Source: Linum tenue (taxonomy: Eukaryota; Streptophyta; Magnoliopsida; Malpighiales; Linaceae). Taken from it: DNA of 64,000 nucleotides. The position numbers and the translations under genes were made by a program. The notes under the pieces were generated by a model, which was given only the letters and a program-made list of their open reading frames with translations, searched no databases and was not told the DNA's origin. Every line of letters starts with the position of its first letter. Positions within the stretch are counted from its first letter, which is position 1. Location of the stretch: NCBI GenBank assembly GCA_946122785.1, contig CAMGYJ010000004.1, positions 56,862,679-56,926,678 of the forward strand, given 5' to 3'. This document shows, piece after piece, positions 30,967-40,366 of the stretch.

Positions 30967-31216
30967 GTTTGTGTTTCGTCTTCAAGGCCAGACGCATGGA
31001 ACGACTCCACATCGAGTAATTTGTACCATCAAGCACCTCAGAAATGATCGACTGAGAGAGATTCTCATTCGGATTGAGGTAAAGGGGGTTACCAAAGGAG
31101 ATCGCACCTCTGCCACCCGGATCGGACGTCTCAGCATAAGTCCCGAATTGGAGTCCAGGCGACGACCGCTGACCGCCGGGAGGAGTGAAAGGCTGGCCAG
31201 TAACGCCGGACATCAC
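30866..31216 (-). pseudogene. copia gag, truncated by internal deletion
   Basis: A 116-codon frame with the gag N-terminal domain (Retrotran_gag_3 type): YLNPNENLSQSIISEVLDG, NYSMWSRSMRLALKTKHK and LGFIDGSIPAP. After FYLWDGC (about 30900) the reading shifts to unrelated residues and stops. The rest of gag, including the UBN2 part and the CCHC zinc knuckle, is missing. Pol follows in a different frame, so no gag-pol fusion can be made. Both flanking LTRs are alike, so the deletion probably existed before or arose during the last transposition. Confidence 0.85.
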
Positions 31217-31243
31217 GAACGGGAGGAGAACGTCAGCTCTGAG

Positions 31244-31255
31244 GCTCTGATACCA
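31244..31255 (-). other. Primer-binding site of the nested copia
   Basis: The minus strand reads TGGTATCAGAGC immediately after the 5' LTR. Confidence 0.9.
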
Positions 31256-31573
31256 TGTAGAAAAGTATAGAGCTCGGCAGAAATGGATCGGAAACCCTCA
31301 GAGAAATCTGAGTTTCCTGGGTTTCTCATTTATACCGTTGTAACAGTAATTAAGAACCAGTTTAAAGTAATTGCGACACCTGGCTCTATTACATTCGTCT
31401 ACTGATACTTAAAGTAACCAATGACAGAAAGATAATAAACGACAGCGTTTGTAAGAAACGTTTCTCTCTTCCTTTTAAGTAGATGCTCAGAAACTCCCCT
31501 GTTCTTCATTATCAACCTGAGTTCTTCATATCACCAGAACACTCAGCAGCATCTTGATCCTTTCCTTCTGATA
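31256..31573 (-). repeat. 5' LTR of the nested copia
   Basis: Matches 27141-27458. TATA-like sequence occurs on the minus strand near the middle of the LTR (TATAAATGAGAAACC, about 31320). Confidence 0.95.
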
Positions 31574-31578
31574 TCCCC

Positions 31579-32250
31579 TGCTTCCAATTCTCGTTCTTCT
31601 TGTTGTTGAAACCATGTCTGATTCCACTGACCCAAATACTTCTTCCTCTGTCTCTTTCCTTAATACCTTTTTTTTTTCTCTCTCTCACTCTTCCCTGCTG
31701 TCTCTGCCACCGACGAGCGTAGCTCAGCTGTCGCTCTGTCCTCTCCGCATCTTTGTCGCCGCCATGCCGGCCATCTCCAAGCCGGCCAGATTCATCCCGG
31801 CCATAGTCCATGTCTCTGCCTCCGACTCGACATCACCTCCGTCCCGTCGCCTCTTTAAATCCCTTACTTCTTCCTCTGCCTCTTCAGTTCCGTTTGAAAG
31901 AAAGACCAAAAAAAAAAAAGGGCAAGGCAAGTATAAATGTATAATGGTGTGGTGTCTTTCCTTTATTTTCTCTCCCAATAAGGCAATTACCACCCATATG
32001 GCTTTCCTTCTTCTCTCCTTCCTCTCTCCCACGTGTCTTCTTTACCTTTCCTGATTATAAATTCATTCCCACCAAATCCCATCCCCAGTCAAACAGTCAA
32101 CCCCCACATAGTTCTCTCTTCAAATCCCCTACTTCTTAGTTCTTACTCTGTTTTCTTGCTTTTGAAATGTCCGACTCAGTAGCCCCAGCCCACCACTGGA
32201 TTTCTTCTTTCTCTAATGTGGTTGGTCAATTCCCAAATTGCTTACTTTCC
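31579..32250 (+). other. Interior of the non-autonomous LTR element, segment 2
   Basis: Pyrimidine-rich DNA with an ATG frame at 31614 (MSDSTDPNTSSSVSFLN and onward, 146 codons) that looks like low-complexity leader rather than gag. Includes ATTATAAATTCATTCCC (about 32055), promoter-like. With segment 3 and the epimerase fragment it may be captured 5' gene DNA (inference). Confidence 0.45.
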
Positions 32251-32264
32251 TATAGGGCTGTCAC

Positions 32265-32580
32265 TCGGTCGGTTTCGGTTTAACCGAAAACCGAAATCTC
32301 GGTTTTCGGTTAAACCGAGACCTGACCTGTGTCCACCGGCCACCGACCGAAGCAGACGACTCGGTTATCCGAAAACCGACCGGCCGGTTTCGGTTAAAGG
32401 CCGGTTAAACCGTCCACACCGAAAAGGAGCAGGCCGGTTCGGTTTGATGGGCTAACCGACCGAAAACCGGAATGAACCGATTGGAAACCGAAATAAACCG
32501 ACCGTCAGAACCTAAAAACCGACCGCCAAGACCGAAAACCGACCCTAAACCGGTCAAAACCGATCGGACAGCAAGGGAAA
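32265..32580. repeat. Subterminal repeat array, left end of hAT
   Basis: More than ten copies of ACCGAAAACCGA/CGGTTTCGGTT-like words in both orientations within about 300 bp of the end. Such arrays bind hAT transposases. Confidence 0.75.
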
Positions 32581-32762
32581 AAAACTAAAATGGCCTAAAA
32601 TTAAAATCTCAAACCTACATTTCAATTCGTTTTGCACCGAAAATACATCTAAATTAGCAATTTAATGTCTCATATTCATTAATTCAGCAACATAAACTCC
32701 ACAAATCACAATAAGTCCACTAGATAACAACAAATCAACAACACATCATAAACAATCTATCA

Positions 32763-35520
32763 TCACTTATCACCGGCCTTAGAAGAACCAACATCTGCAT
32801 AACCCTGTTCCTTCAATACGTCCCTCAAGTCATGACCATAATCGTCATATCCATCCTGCTCATACTCTTCCTCCGGTGCATCTTCTTCACCATCCTGCTC
32901 ATTCTCCACTGGAATGTTGAGGCTTGCATCTGTATTGCCAACATTGCCAGTATTCGTTGCACTTTCCATTCTAGTTTGGAAAGTGACATTAACTGAGTAA
33001 GAAAAAAAAGGAAAACAAAGTGTTAGTACTTTCCAAAGTGTTAGTACATTGAATCAGGTGAAAAGAAGACAAAAACCTGAACAATAAGAGAGTTTGAGAA
33101 ACTCACTACTTTCCAAAGTCAAATTCTCTTCATCATCTTCCTTGTCGTCGATCTCCCTGGATCCGGGATACCTTATCCAATCCTCGGCACAAATCAATGC
33201 CTCCACCATTAGGTCGCTCAAAGAGGACCTGAATGGACTGAGAATCCGCCCGCCACAACTGAATGTTGCCTCTGAGGCAACAGAAGAGATAGGAACAGCT
33301 AGGACATCCTTAGCCATCTCAGCAACAATCGGATAGATTCCAGAGTGTAGAGACCACCAATCCAAAATGTCAAACTTTGCATCATCACTTTCTTCATTGA
33401 TACCATCGGTTTGACATTTCAAATAAATGTCAAGCTCAGCAGAGCTACCTCCTGTTTCCAGCAGAAGTGCTTCCCTTTTTCTCTTTCTAAGCCTCTCCTC
33501 CAATAACTTAATCCGATCACCAGCACCATCAACAATACCCTCATCAACAATGTTATCATCAGTGGTAGCCTGAGATGCTAACTCTGATCCATACTTCCTC
33601 TTATAAATGTCAAACATCTGCCGCATCTCCCTTTTAATCCTAGTCTGAATTTCCCCTCCTTTGATACTTCCATAAATCATTATCAACACTTCAGACACAA
33701 GATCAAGTTTACTTCTAGGATCAAGCACACATGCTATATAGATTAAATTATTCACCCGATGATTCTCCTCATTCATGATAGGTGTGTCAAACCAATATTT
33801 TCGTACCTTTTCTTCAACCTTTTCTGCCATCCTTTGGAGCTCTTCACGCGGATCATTCTTCAATTCTTGAATGATGTCATAAATTGGAACAAGTTTCTTG
33901 AAGAAAAGATGGATAGTCACATATTTAGTTCCTGTACAAATGAGAATAGAATACAGGAAATTAGACTTAAACAAACCAAAATTGTCAAATGTTCAAAATA
34001 AAATAAACAAATTGTCAAATTTCACTTACCTGAGACTAGGAGGGTAAAGTCATTAAAGACCTTCAGATACTTCATCAACTTTCTAATCAGACTCCAATCA
34101 TGTTCAGTTGGAAGACCACCTCTTGCGTCAATATAATCCCTGAAGGAATGGTCATGTATACTTGTATACAAAGTGGTAAACACTCCACCAAACCTTTCTG
34201 CTGCTTCTAACATGATATAGGTGGAGTTCCACCTGGTCGGTACATCCAAACACACCAATTTGGTAGAATCCAACTCCAGAAATTGCATACCAGTCTTGAA
34301 CCTTGCCAACCTAGCTGGCGATGACCTCACCCATTTCACACAGTCCCGAATTCTATCCACAGCTCCTCCGATTACTTTCAATCCATCCTGCACTACCAGA
34401 TTAATGATGTGTGCGACACATCGAAACTGCAGATACTTCCCATCCATCAAATCACACCCCCACACCTTTAATTTCCTTCTCATGCAATCACTCACAATAT
34501 CATTTGTAGATGCATTGTCCATGGTCATGCAGAACAAATTCTTCACCTTCCATTCTTCAAGAATTTCTGCAAGCTTCTCTGCAATATCATTTCCTGTATG
34601 ACTTGTGATCGGAACAAAGGAGATCACCTTCTTCTGCAACTTCCAATCACCTCCAACAAAGTGAGCAGTCACACACATGAAATTTTTGTTGTTGTCAGAA
34701 GTCCACGTGTCTGTGGTGATTGAAACTCTGCCTTTGCTCTTTGATTCAAAAAACTCTATCAAATTCATCTTTTTCTCCAAGAATATATGAAAGCAATCAT
34801 CTCTTATACCTCTCCTCCCAGGTATCTTAAAGAGTGGCTGAACCGTATGCATAAACTGCTTAAACCCGTCTCTTTCCACAAAGCGAAAAGACAACTCATC
34901 CATTATAATCATCATGGCTAATGAATATCTTGCTTTTGCTTGATCAAATTTCCATAAAGCACTTACTTGACTACCATCTGCGGCCTGCAAGTTCAGAACA
35001 GTCTGATCCTTGGATGCTGCAACCTTAGCCAAACATTTGAGCCGATGGGTATTCATTGCAGAAGTGCCGTTCTTGGATGGATGTGCTTTGATCCTAGTGT
35101 GACAATGCTTGCACTCTCCAAACGGATATTCATTTTCCGCCACCCTCGTAAAGTCCTTCCAGCAATTAGCTGTACCTGCTGTCTCCAACCATTTCCCTAG
35201 ATTGAAGGGATCTACAGGAGCTTTATTTGGAGCCGGATTAACCGTTTCTGCTGAAGGAGGCTCAGTAGCAGGTGTACTTCCACTACCGGCATGGGCGGGA
35301 GTCGATGCAATTGATGCCGATGCCGATGCCGACGGTTCAGCAGACTGAACAGGCCGACTCCCTGTACGTCCACCACGACCCCGATTCTGAGTAGGAGGGG
35401 CTGAGGCACCCGCACCACCACGACCTCGAGGGGCCGGAGGTCTCCCACCACGAGAAGCAGTCTCAGCGGATGGTGCACCTCGTCCACCACGTCCACCACG
35501 TGGAGCCGGAGGTCTCGCCC
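32763..35520 (-). CDS. hAT transposase (BED zinc finger, RNase-H-like core, hAT dimerisation domain)
   Basis: At least three exons on the minus strand. Exon about 35520-34030 has an Arg/Gly/Pro-rich N terminus (GRGGRG repeats), a BED finger (CKHCHTRIKAHPSKNGTSAM followed by a downstream H and C), then DTWTSDNNKNFMCVTAHF and MDNASTND with two catalytic aspartates, and LQFRCVAHIINLVVQDGLK. It ends at a TCAG/GTAAGT donor. Exon 33931 to about 33080 restores the frame (SGTKYVTIHLFFKK), contains the DUF4413-type region (VLDPRSKLDLV) and the dimerisation domain (DILDWWSLHSGIYPIVAEMA, ISSVASEATFSCGGRILSPF) with the conserved E. A short acidic last exon ends at 32763. An upstream first exon or leader may lie near 36960-37244. 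No stop is seen in the exons; the exact last intron is uncertain. Confidence 0.85.
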
Positions 35521-35754
35521 TACATCAAATTATCATCATCAATCATCATCAGCAACTAACAATCATCATTCGACATTCATAATCAATCGCCCTAAATTCA
35601 TTAATCATCATCAATCATCATCAGCAACTAACAATCAACAAGAACCGAATCCATTAAATCAATAAATAATGATAAAAGAAAGAAAGCAGAGGGATCATCA
35701 TTCATCAATCATCATCATTCATCAAAAAAGTCTCTTAAATTATCAACAAACAAA

Positions 35755-36105
35755 GGGGTCGTTTGGAAGTTGCGATTGTTAAATAGATGTATTGTTAAGA
35801 ATGCATGTATAATATTATACATGTATTGTCGAATTTGATGCATTGTAGAATACAACGTTTGTATGTGTGATTGTGTATGTCGCATTAACTAAAAGCTGAG
35901 ACAAAACAATCTCAACTCAACTATCTCAACAATCACAACTAAAAGTTGAGATATAACAATCACTCAAAATGAGTGATAGTTTCTGTCACATCACAGAAAC
36001 AATCCATGTATTGTTTCTGTTAAAAAAATAAAAAAACGATGCATTGTAAACAATACATGCATAATGACAATCTCAACAAAACAATCGCAACTTCCAAACG
36101 ACCCC
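35755..36105. mobile_element. Tourist/PIF-Harbinger-like MITE inside the hAT
   Basis: Near-perfect TIR GGGGTCGTTTGGAAGTTGCG (left) with its complement at the right end (CGCAACTTCCAAACGACCCC). Flanked by AAA on both sides, fitting a 3-bp TSD. About 351 bp, with internal ATACATGTAT/AACAATC palindromes. It lies in the 5' intron or leader of the transposase gene. Confidence 0.8.
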
Positions 36106-36429
36106 AAAGTAACAATGGGGGCAAACCAACAAAAACAGAAAAAAAGCTTAGTAACCATTTTGTTGCAAGCATCCAAGTTTACTAGTTTAGTACATGCATG
36201 TACTAAACTTGGCAAGTCAACTTGATGTTCTTAGATTACAGAAGAACATCAATGAAACAGACAAGTTGGTTCAGTAAACTCCGAACCTTCATTAAAATTT
36301 GTCTCTTAATGAACAACAACGCAAACAAACACCTTAGTTGTCTTCTACTCCCCCCCATATCTTAGACCAAAACAAATAGATACACAAGACCTTCGTCCGA
36401 TAATATAAAACTACAACAAATGCTTACAC

Positions 36430-36619
36430 AAATTAGGAAGTCCTGATAATTAGCTGTCTTCTACTCTTTATTCAATCAAAACTTTGGAAGGAAAAAAGAC
36501 AAGAAACTACTACCTCACGACACAAAGTAGGCAGCAGAACAAATTAGCCCAAACAAGCCACCAAAATTAGGAAGTCCTGATAATTAGCTGTCTTCTACTC
36601 TTTATTCAATCAGAACTCA
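36430..36619. repeat. 53-bp direct repeat inside the hAT
   Basis: AATTAGGAAGTCCTGATAAT and what follows (36430-36482) recurs at 36567-36619 with one visible difference. Non-coding. Confidence 0.75.
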
Positions 36620-37369
36620 TTCAATTATTCAATCTAAAACCCCTAATCAACCGATTCAACCCTGCTGTTTTGGTCTTGGAAACCTGGGGGAAATTTTTTT
36701 TTCTTACATTCTCTCTTTCTTGACTGCTGCCTGCTGATGGAGGAATGGAGGCTGCCTGCTGGATGGTGGCGGACTAGAGAGACGGGGAAAATTTCAATGA
36801 AAATGTTGAAGATGAAGTCCAAGAAGTTCTGCAAAGGGATAAACAGCAGTACTATTGAGTTATGGTCTTATGGATGCTGTGATTATATAGGGAAGTTAAC
36901 CCAAACCACAAGAGATAAAGGAAAACCGAAATCATCAAAAAAGAGATAAAGGAAATCAAACCTGGGTAGAGGCGGGCGACGGCGGGCGACGTCTCGTCGA
37001 GGAAGGGGGCACTGGGTCGAGGCGGCCGACGGCGAGCGGCGTCGAGGAAGCGGGGACCTGGGTCGAGGAGTCCGGCGGCGAGGAAGCGCAGAGCTGGGTC
37101 GAGAAGAGGGCAGCGCCGGCGAGGAGTGGCGAGTGGAGCTCCGGCGTGGCGCGACGAGGGGAGCGCCGACGGCGAGCGGCTGCCGCAGGTGTTCTCTGCT
37201 CTGCTGGCCGGCGATGGCGTGCTGGTCTCCGAGGATTTCGCCAATCGCCAGTAGAGGATGGAGGCGGCTGTGGACGAGAGGGATGGAGGCGGCTGTGGTC
37301 TGTGGACGATTCACGCGAGTCAGCGAGTGTAGGGTTGGGGGTCGATTCTCACTTCTCCAAAACGACGCC

Positions 37370-37555
37370 GTATCCATCGGTCGGTTAGAGGCGGTTAGCC
37401 GGTTAACCGGCTTCGGTTACTCGGCTAACCGCCTGGCTCCACCCAGCGTCCGCCAACCGACCGAGGCTGATTTCCTTCGGTTTTCGGTTAGCCGCTAACC
37501 GGCGGTTACCGGTTAGACCGGCCGGTTAGCCGCTAACCGAACACCGAATTGACAG
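37370..37555. repeat. Subterminal repeat array, right end of hAT
   Basis: Dense GGTTAGCCGGTTAACCGG and CGGTTTTCGGTT words, mirroring the left array. It overlaps the GC-rich 36960-37330 leader of the transposase gene. Confidence 0.7.
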
Positions 37556-37567
37556 CCCTATTTCCTA

Positions 37568-38297
37568 CTTTCTCCAACCTTCTTTCCTCAATTTGTTTCT
37601 TTCCCAAATTCTTTCACACGAACAGATAGTGCCCACCACTACCACTTCCCCTTCTTCTCTCTTCCGTTCAATTTATCAAAGAAAGTGCCCTACCCCGAAC
37701 ATCCTTTATCCCTTCCCCTATGATCTATGCCCTGATATTCTCGAGATGAAAGTTGACTCTTTTTCCTCCTCCTCTGTATTGTATTATGAGTCTATGACTC
37801 TGTTCATTCCCACATCTCTCAACCCCCACTGCCCACAACTCTCTTGATTCTCTCCTCATACCTGCTCTCTTCCACCATCACTATTATATCTCTCTGCGCT
37901 CTCTTTTCTCTTCATCTTCATTCTTGGACTCACTAAATCTTTCACACTCTTCTATTCCTTCTGGGTTCTTTTGATTGTTCGGTTCTGGTGCAAATAGAGG
38001 AGATATTGCCTCTGGTCACAGGCGGCGCGGGATTCATTGGAACCCATACAACGGTCCAGCTGCTCAAAGAAGGTTTCAGAGTTTCCAAAGCTGCTCAAGG
38101 AGTTAGCCATGACCTTAGTGACCGACCCGGACGCCACAAATTCATCCTGTGACATGGAATCGCCAAGTAGCTACTTCGAGTTCATTACCTACCGGCACCA
38201 GCACAGCTCGCAGACGTCATCGCCGAATCATTGGCTCCACCTCGTTCTACAAATTTGTTTCAAGTTTCACCTCTCCGAGGTTTCACTTGCGGGGGCG
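37568..38297 (+). other. Interior of the non-autonomous LTR element, segment 3
   Basis: Pyrimidine-rich leader-like DNA up to about 37990, then the UDP-glucose 4-epimerase fragment, then about 210 bp unassigned (about 38087-38286) before the purine tract of the 3' LTR. No long gag or pol frame. Confidence 0.6.
38000..38086 (+). pseudogene. Captured UDP-glucose 4-epimerase 5' exon fragment
   Basis: In frame from 38000 the sequence reads EEILP, then [18 protein letters not shown] (38012-38065), then KEGFRVS. This is the N-terminal Rossmann NAD-binding motif (GxxGxxG) of plant UDP-glucose 4-epimerase (UGE; interconverts UDP-glucose and UDP-galactose). The usual continuation with the IID acidic residue is absent, so the copy ends near 38086. 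It lies just upstream of the 3' LTR and on the same strand as the element. There is no start codon in frame close by and only the nucleotide-binding loop is present, so no enzyme activity is possible. Confidence 0.85.
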
Positions 38298-38499
38298 TGA
38301 TAAGGGAGAGACAAACTCGGCAACTACCTCACCACTTCTCCCCTCTCTTCGTTAGTGACTGTTACTTTTCTGTTCTTCTGTTCCTAAGTTTATGTTAGTG
38401 GGGAATTACCTTTCCTTAGGAATAGCTATTAGTTGAAACCTCATTGTATAAATACATATCAATAATACAATCACAACTCAGGATTTCTGAGCACTTTCA
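38298..38499 (+). repeat. 3' LTR of the non-autonomous element
   Basis: Pairs with 26622-26823; followed by the TSD copy AGAAT (38500-38504). Confidence 0.95.
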
Positions 38500-38504
38500 A
38501 GAAT

Positions 38505-38780
38505 GACGTATTGAATTGGGTTTGCTCATGCAACGTCGTCATGACCGACAACTGCGTTCATGAATGTTCCAGGATTAGCCAAGTGCTTTCGCGAATGTTA
38601 AAAGTGCAAATGCTTAAAGTGTGTAGTAGGATGTTCTACGGAATAGGGTCCTGGCTGCAAACCAAATTAGTATATCTGAAGTTGCAAATGCGTTCTATAT
38701 GGCTCATGGAGATCAAGCAGACAAATAACTTTGGCCAGGAAAAGATTGACCAGCGACAGTTGGAACTTATACCAGACTTG
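38505..38780. repeat. Displaced distal half of the copy-C upstream block
   Basis: Continues block homology interrupted at 26621: GGGTTTGCTCATGCAACGTC, CCAAGTGCTTTCGCGAATGTT and GGCTCATGGAGATCAAGCAG correspond to 18475-18780. This shows that the 11.9-kb insertion split a once contiguous upstream region. Confidence 0.8.
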
Positions 38781-39117
38781 GGAAGACATGGTCAAAGAGA
38801 AATCTCACTAGATAAGCAAAGTAATGAATCTATGACTCTATATTTGGTTCCAATTTCAAATAATTTCTGCAGAGAAATCCTTTTGTTTGAGAGGATAATG
38901 GAACAGAGATAACTTTCATATCTCTTTCTTATCTGTTGTGCATTCTACTTTTTCCTTCTTTTTTTTTAGTGTGGTTGCTAAGTTGGGTTGGTAATGAAAG
39001 GAACAGAAGAACAAAGCCAGTTCAGTCCAAAAGATAAACTTCAAGAGTCAAATGTTTCATTGTATGTGAAATGCAGCAGAGAGGTTCCTACTGTGGCTCT
39101 GGAGTGAAGTAGGTAAG
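38781..39117. other. No gene recognised
   Basis: Short unassigned stretch between the displaced block and the TRIM composite; a 133-codon plus frame (38511-38912) runs through the repeat and is not credible as a gene. Confidence 0.4.
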
Positions 39118-39267
39118 TGTTATGGGACAATCCAAGTACCCTTGTATATTATTGTTTACCTAGTCTAATTAGTACGAGACCTTTTGGGGAGGACACTCAA
39201 AAGTAAAACCGTGCGGGCTTGGCCCAAAGCGGACAATATCGTACTAATGAGCAGCCCGGTTTCGACA
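39118..39267 (+). repeat. TRIM LTR, plus orientation
   Basis: 150 bp, TGTTATGGGACAATCC to TTTCGACA. Contains GCGGGCTTGGCCCAAAGCGG, which recurs at about 39569. Confidence 0.85.
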
Positions 39268-40042
39268 AATGGTATCAGAGCCTAGTTTGGGACTGTGGAC
39301 GTCAGTTTAGTGGGACTCTCGTTCAATGGACCTCAGGATGTGAGATCTGCATCTAATTAGTGGATCCAGGACAGATCCACGTTTGTTTGGCGGATCAAAG
39401 AGAGTTCCGCGTTTGAGAAAATCCTTGTACCGAGAAGCCCATCGATACAAGGTGTCCGCGGATCAAGATAATCGGGCTAATATAAGGGAAGGAACCCTTG
39501 TATATTAGTGTCCACCAAGTTCATTATTACGAGGCCTTTTGGGGAGGACATCCAAGAGTAAAACCATGCGGGCTTGGCCCAAAGCGGACAATATCGTACT
39601 AATGAGCAGCCCGGTTCGACAAATGGGCACTGTTTTACTCTTGGATGTCCTCCCCAATAGGCCTCGTACTAATTGGGCTAGGTAGACAATAATATACAAG
39701 GTTCCTTCCCTTGTACAACCGATGTGGTACTTGGATTATCACATAACAATCCTCCCCTCAAGACAAGAACCACGAACCTCGTGTCCTCTCCTCAGCAATT
39801 ATCTTGATCCGCAGATGCCTTATATCGATGGGCTTCTCGGTACAAGGACTTTACCATACGCATAACTCTCTTTGATCTGCTTCCCAAATGCGGAACTCTC
39901 TTTGATCCGCCAAGGCCAAACGTGGATCTCTCCTGGATCCACCAAACCAGATGCGAATCTCAAATCCCGAGGTCACCAAACGAGGGTCCACCGAACTGAC
40001 GTTCACCGCCCCGGATCCGCCGAACCAGGCTCTGATACCACT

Positions 40043-40217
40043 TGTCAAACTGGGCCGCTCAATCAGTACGATAAGTCCGCTTTGGCCCAAGCCGGCACGG
40101 TTTTACTCTTGGATGTCCTCCCCAAAAGGCCTCGTACTAATTGGGCTAGGTGGACAATAATATACAAGGGTTCCTTCCCTTGTACAACAGATGTGGTACT
40201 TGGATTATCACATAACA
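40043..40217 (-). repeat. TRIM LTR, minus orientation
   Basis: 175 bp, about 25 bp longer than the left LTR mainly through a GTACAACAGATGTGG segment. On the minus strand it starts TGTTATGTGATAATCC and is followed by the primer-binding site. Confidence 0.85.
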
Positions 40218-40366
40218 GTAAGTTTTCGCACCATAAAGTACATGAGATCCACGAATATGAAATATTTAGAAACACCAAGTATGAATATACAATTGCTTTA
40301 ACGATCTTTTTGTCTAAATACAGAAAACAAGATCACTTATTGCTAAAGACATCAAATGCTGATACC

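Larger units (their letters stand above)
27141..31573 (-). mobile_element. Ty1/copia retrotransposon nested in the non-autonomous element
   Basis: Two 318-bp LTRs (27141-27458 and 31256-31573) that appear identical by eye. The TSD is TCCCC (27136-27140 and 31574-31578). A primer-binding site lies on the minus strand at 31244-31255 and a purine tract (CTTGTGGGGGAC, minus) at about 27459-27471. In its own orientation each LTR starts TATCAG and ends CTACA, so the termini are TA...CA rather than TG...CA. The total of 4433 bp is short because most of gag is deleted. Identical LTRs indicate very recent insertion. Confidence 0.96.
32253..37560 (-). mobile_element. hAT transposon with transposase gene (about 5.3 kb)
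   Basis: Left end TAGGGCTGTCACTCGG. The right end, read inward, is TAGGGCTGTCAATTCGG. A 7-bp exact repeat TTTCCTA lies at 32246-32252 and 37561-37567, extended to eight with one mismatch, as expected for a hAT TSD. Both ends (about 32265-32580 and 37370-37550) are crowded with ACCGAAAACCG/CGGTTAACCGG words. It carries a multi-exon transposase on the minus strand and a nested MITE. The intact ends plus long open exons make it a candidate autonomous element, possibly able to mobilise the hAT MITEs in this window. Confidence 0.92.
26622..38499 (+). mobile_element. Non-autonomous LTR retrotransposon with gene capture, containing nested elements
   Basis: Two 202-bp LTRs (26622-26823 and 38298-38499), starting TGATAAGGG and ending CTTTCA, differ at one base that I can see (A versus C near 26693). 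The TSD is AGAAT on both sides (26617-26621, 38500-38504). A Met-tRNA-type primer-binding site follows the 5' LTR, and a G-rich tract GCGGGGGCG precedes the 3' LTR. After removing the nested copia and hAT elements the interior is only about 1.7 kb (26824-27140, 31579-32250, 37568-38297) and encodes no gag or pol, so this is a TRIM/LARD-class element dependent on others. Part of the interior is a fragment of UDP-glucose 4-epimerase. It inserted upstream of paralogue copy C. Confidence 0.93.
39118..40217. mobile_element. Composite of two TRIM elements in inverted orientation, single TSD GTAAG
   Basis: Left half, plus strand: LTR 39118-39267, primer-binding TGGTATCAGAGCC (39270-39282), interior, then a second LTR-like segment about 39483-39621 followed by AATGG, the start of another primer-binding region. 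Right half, minus strand: a truncated LTR about 39631-39748, a purine tract (minus: TTGAGGGGAGGAT), interior, primer-binding site (40028-40040) and LTR 40043-40217. Both outer ends are the U3 start of the LTR (TGTTATG... and ...CATAACA). The whole unit is flanked by GTAAG at 39113-39117 and 40218-40222. A normal element would have a U5 end on one side. No coding capacity. Confidence 0.85.

Noticed and set aside
31614..32054. 146-codon frame starting MSDSTDPNTSSS as possible gag of the outer LTR element
   Set aside because: Low-complexity Ser/Leu content without any gag domain; more likely leader DNA.
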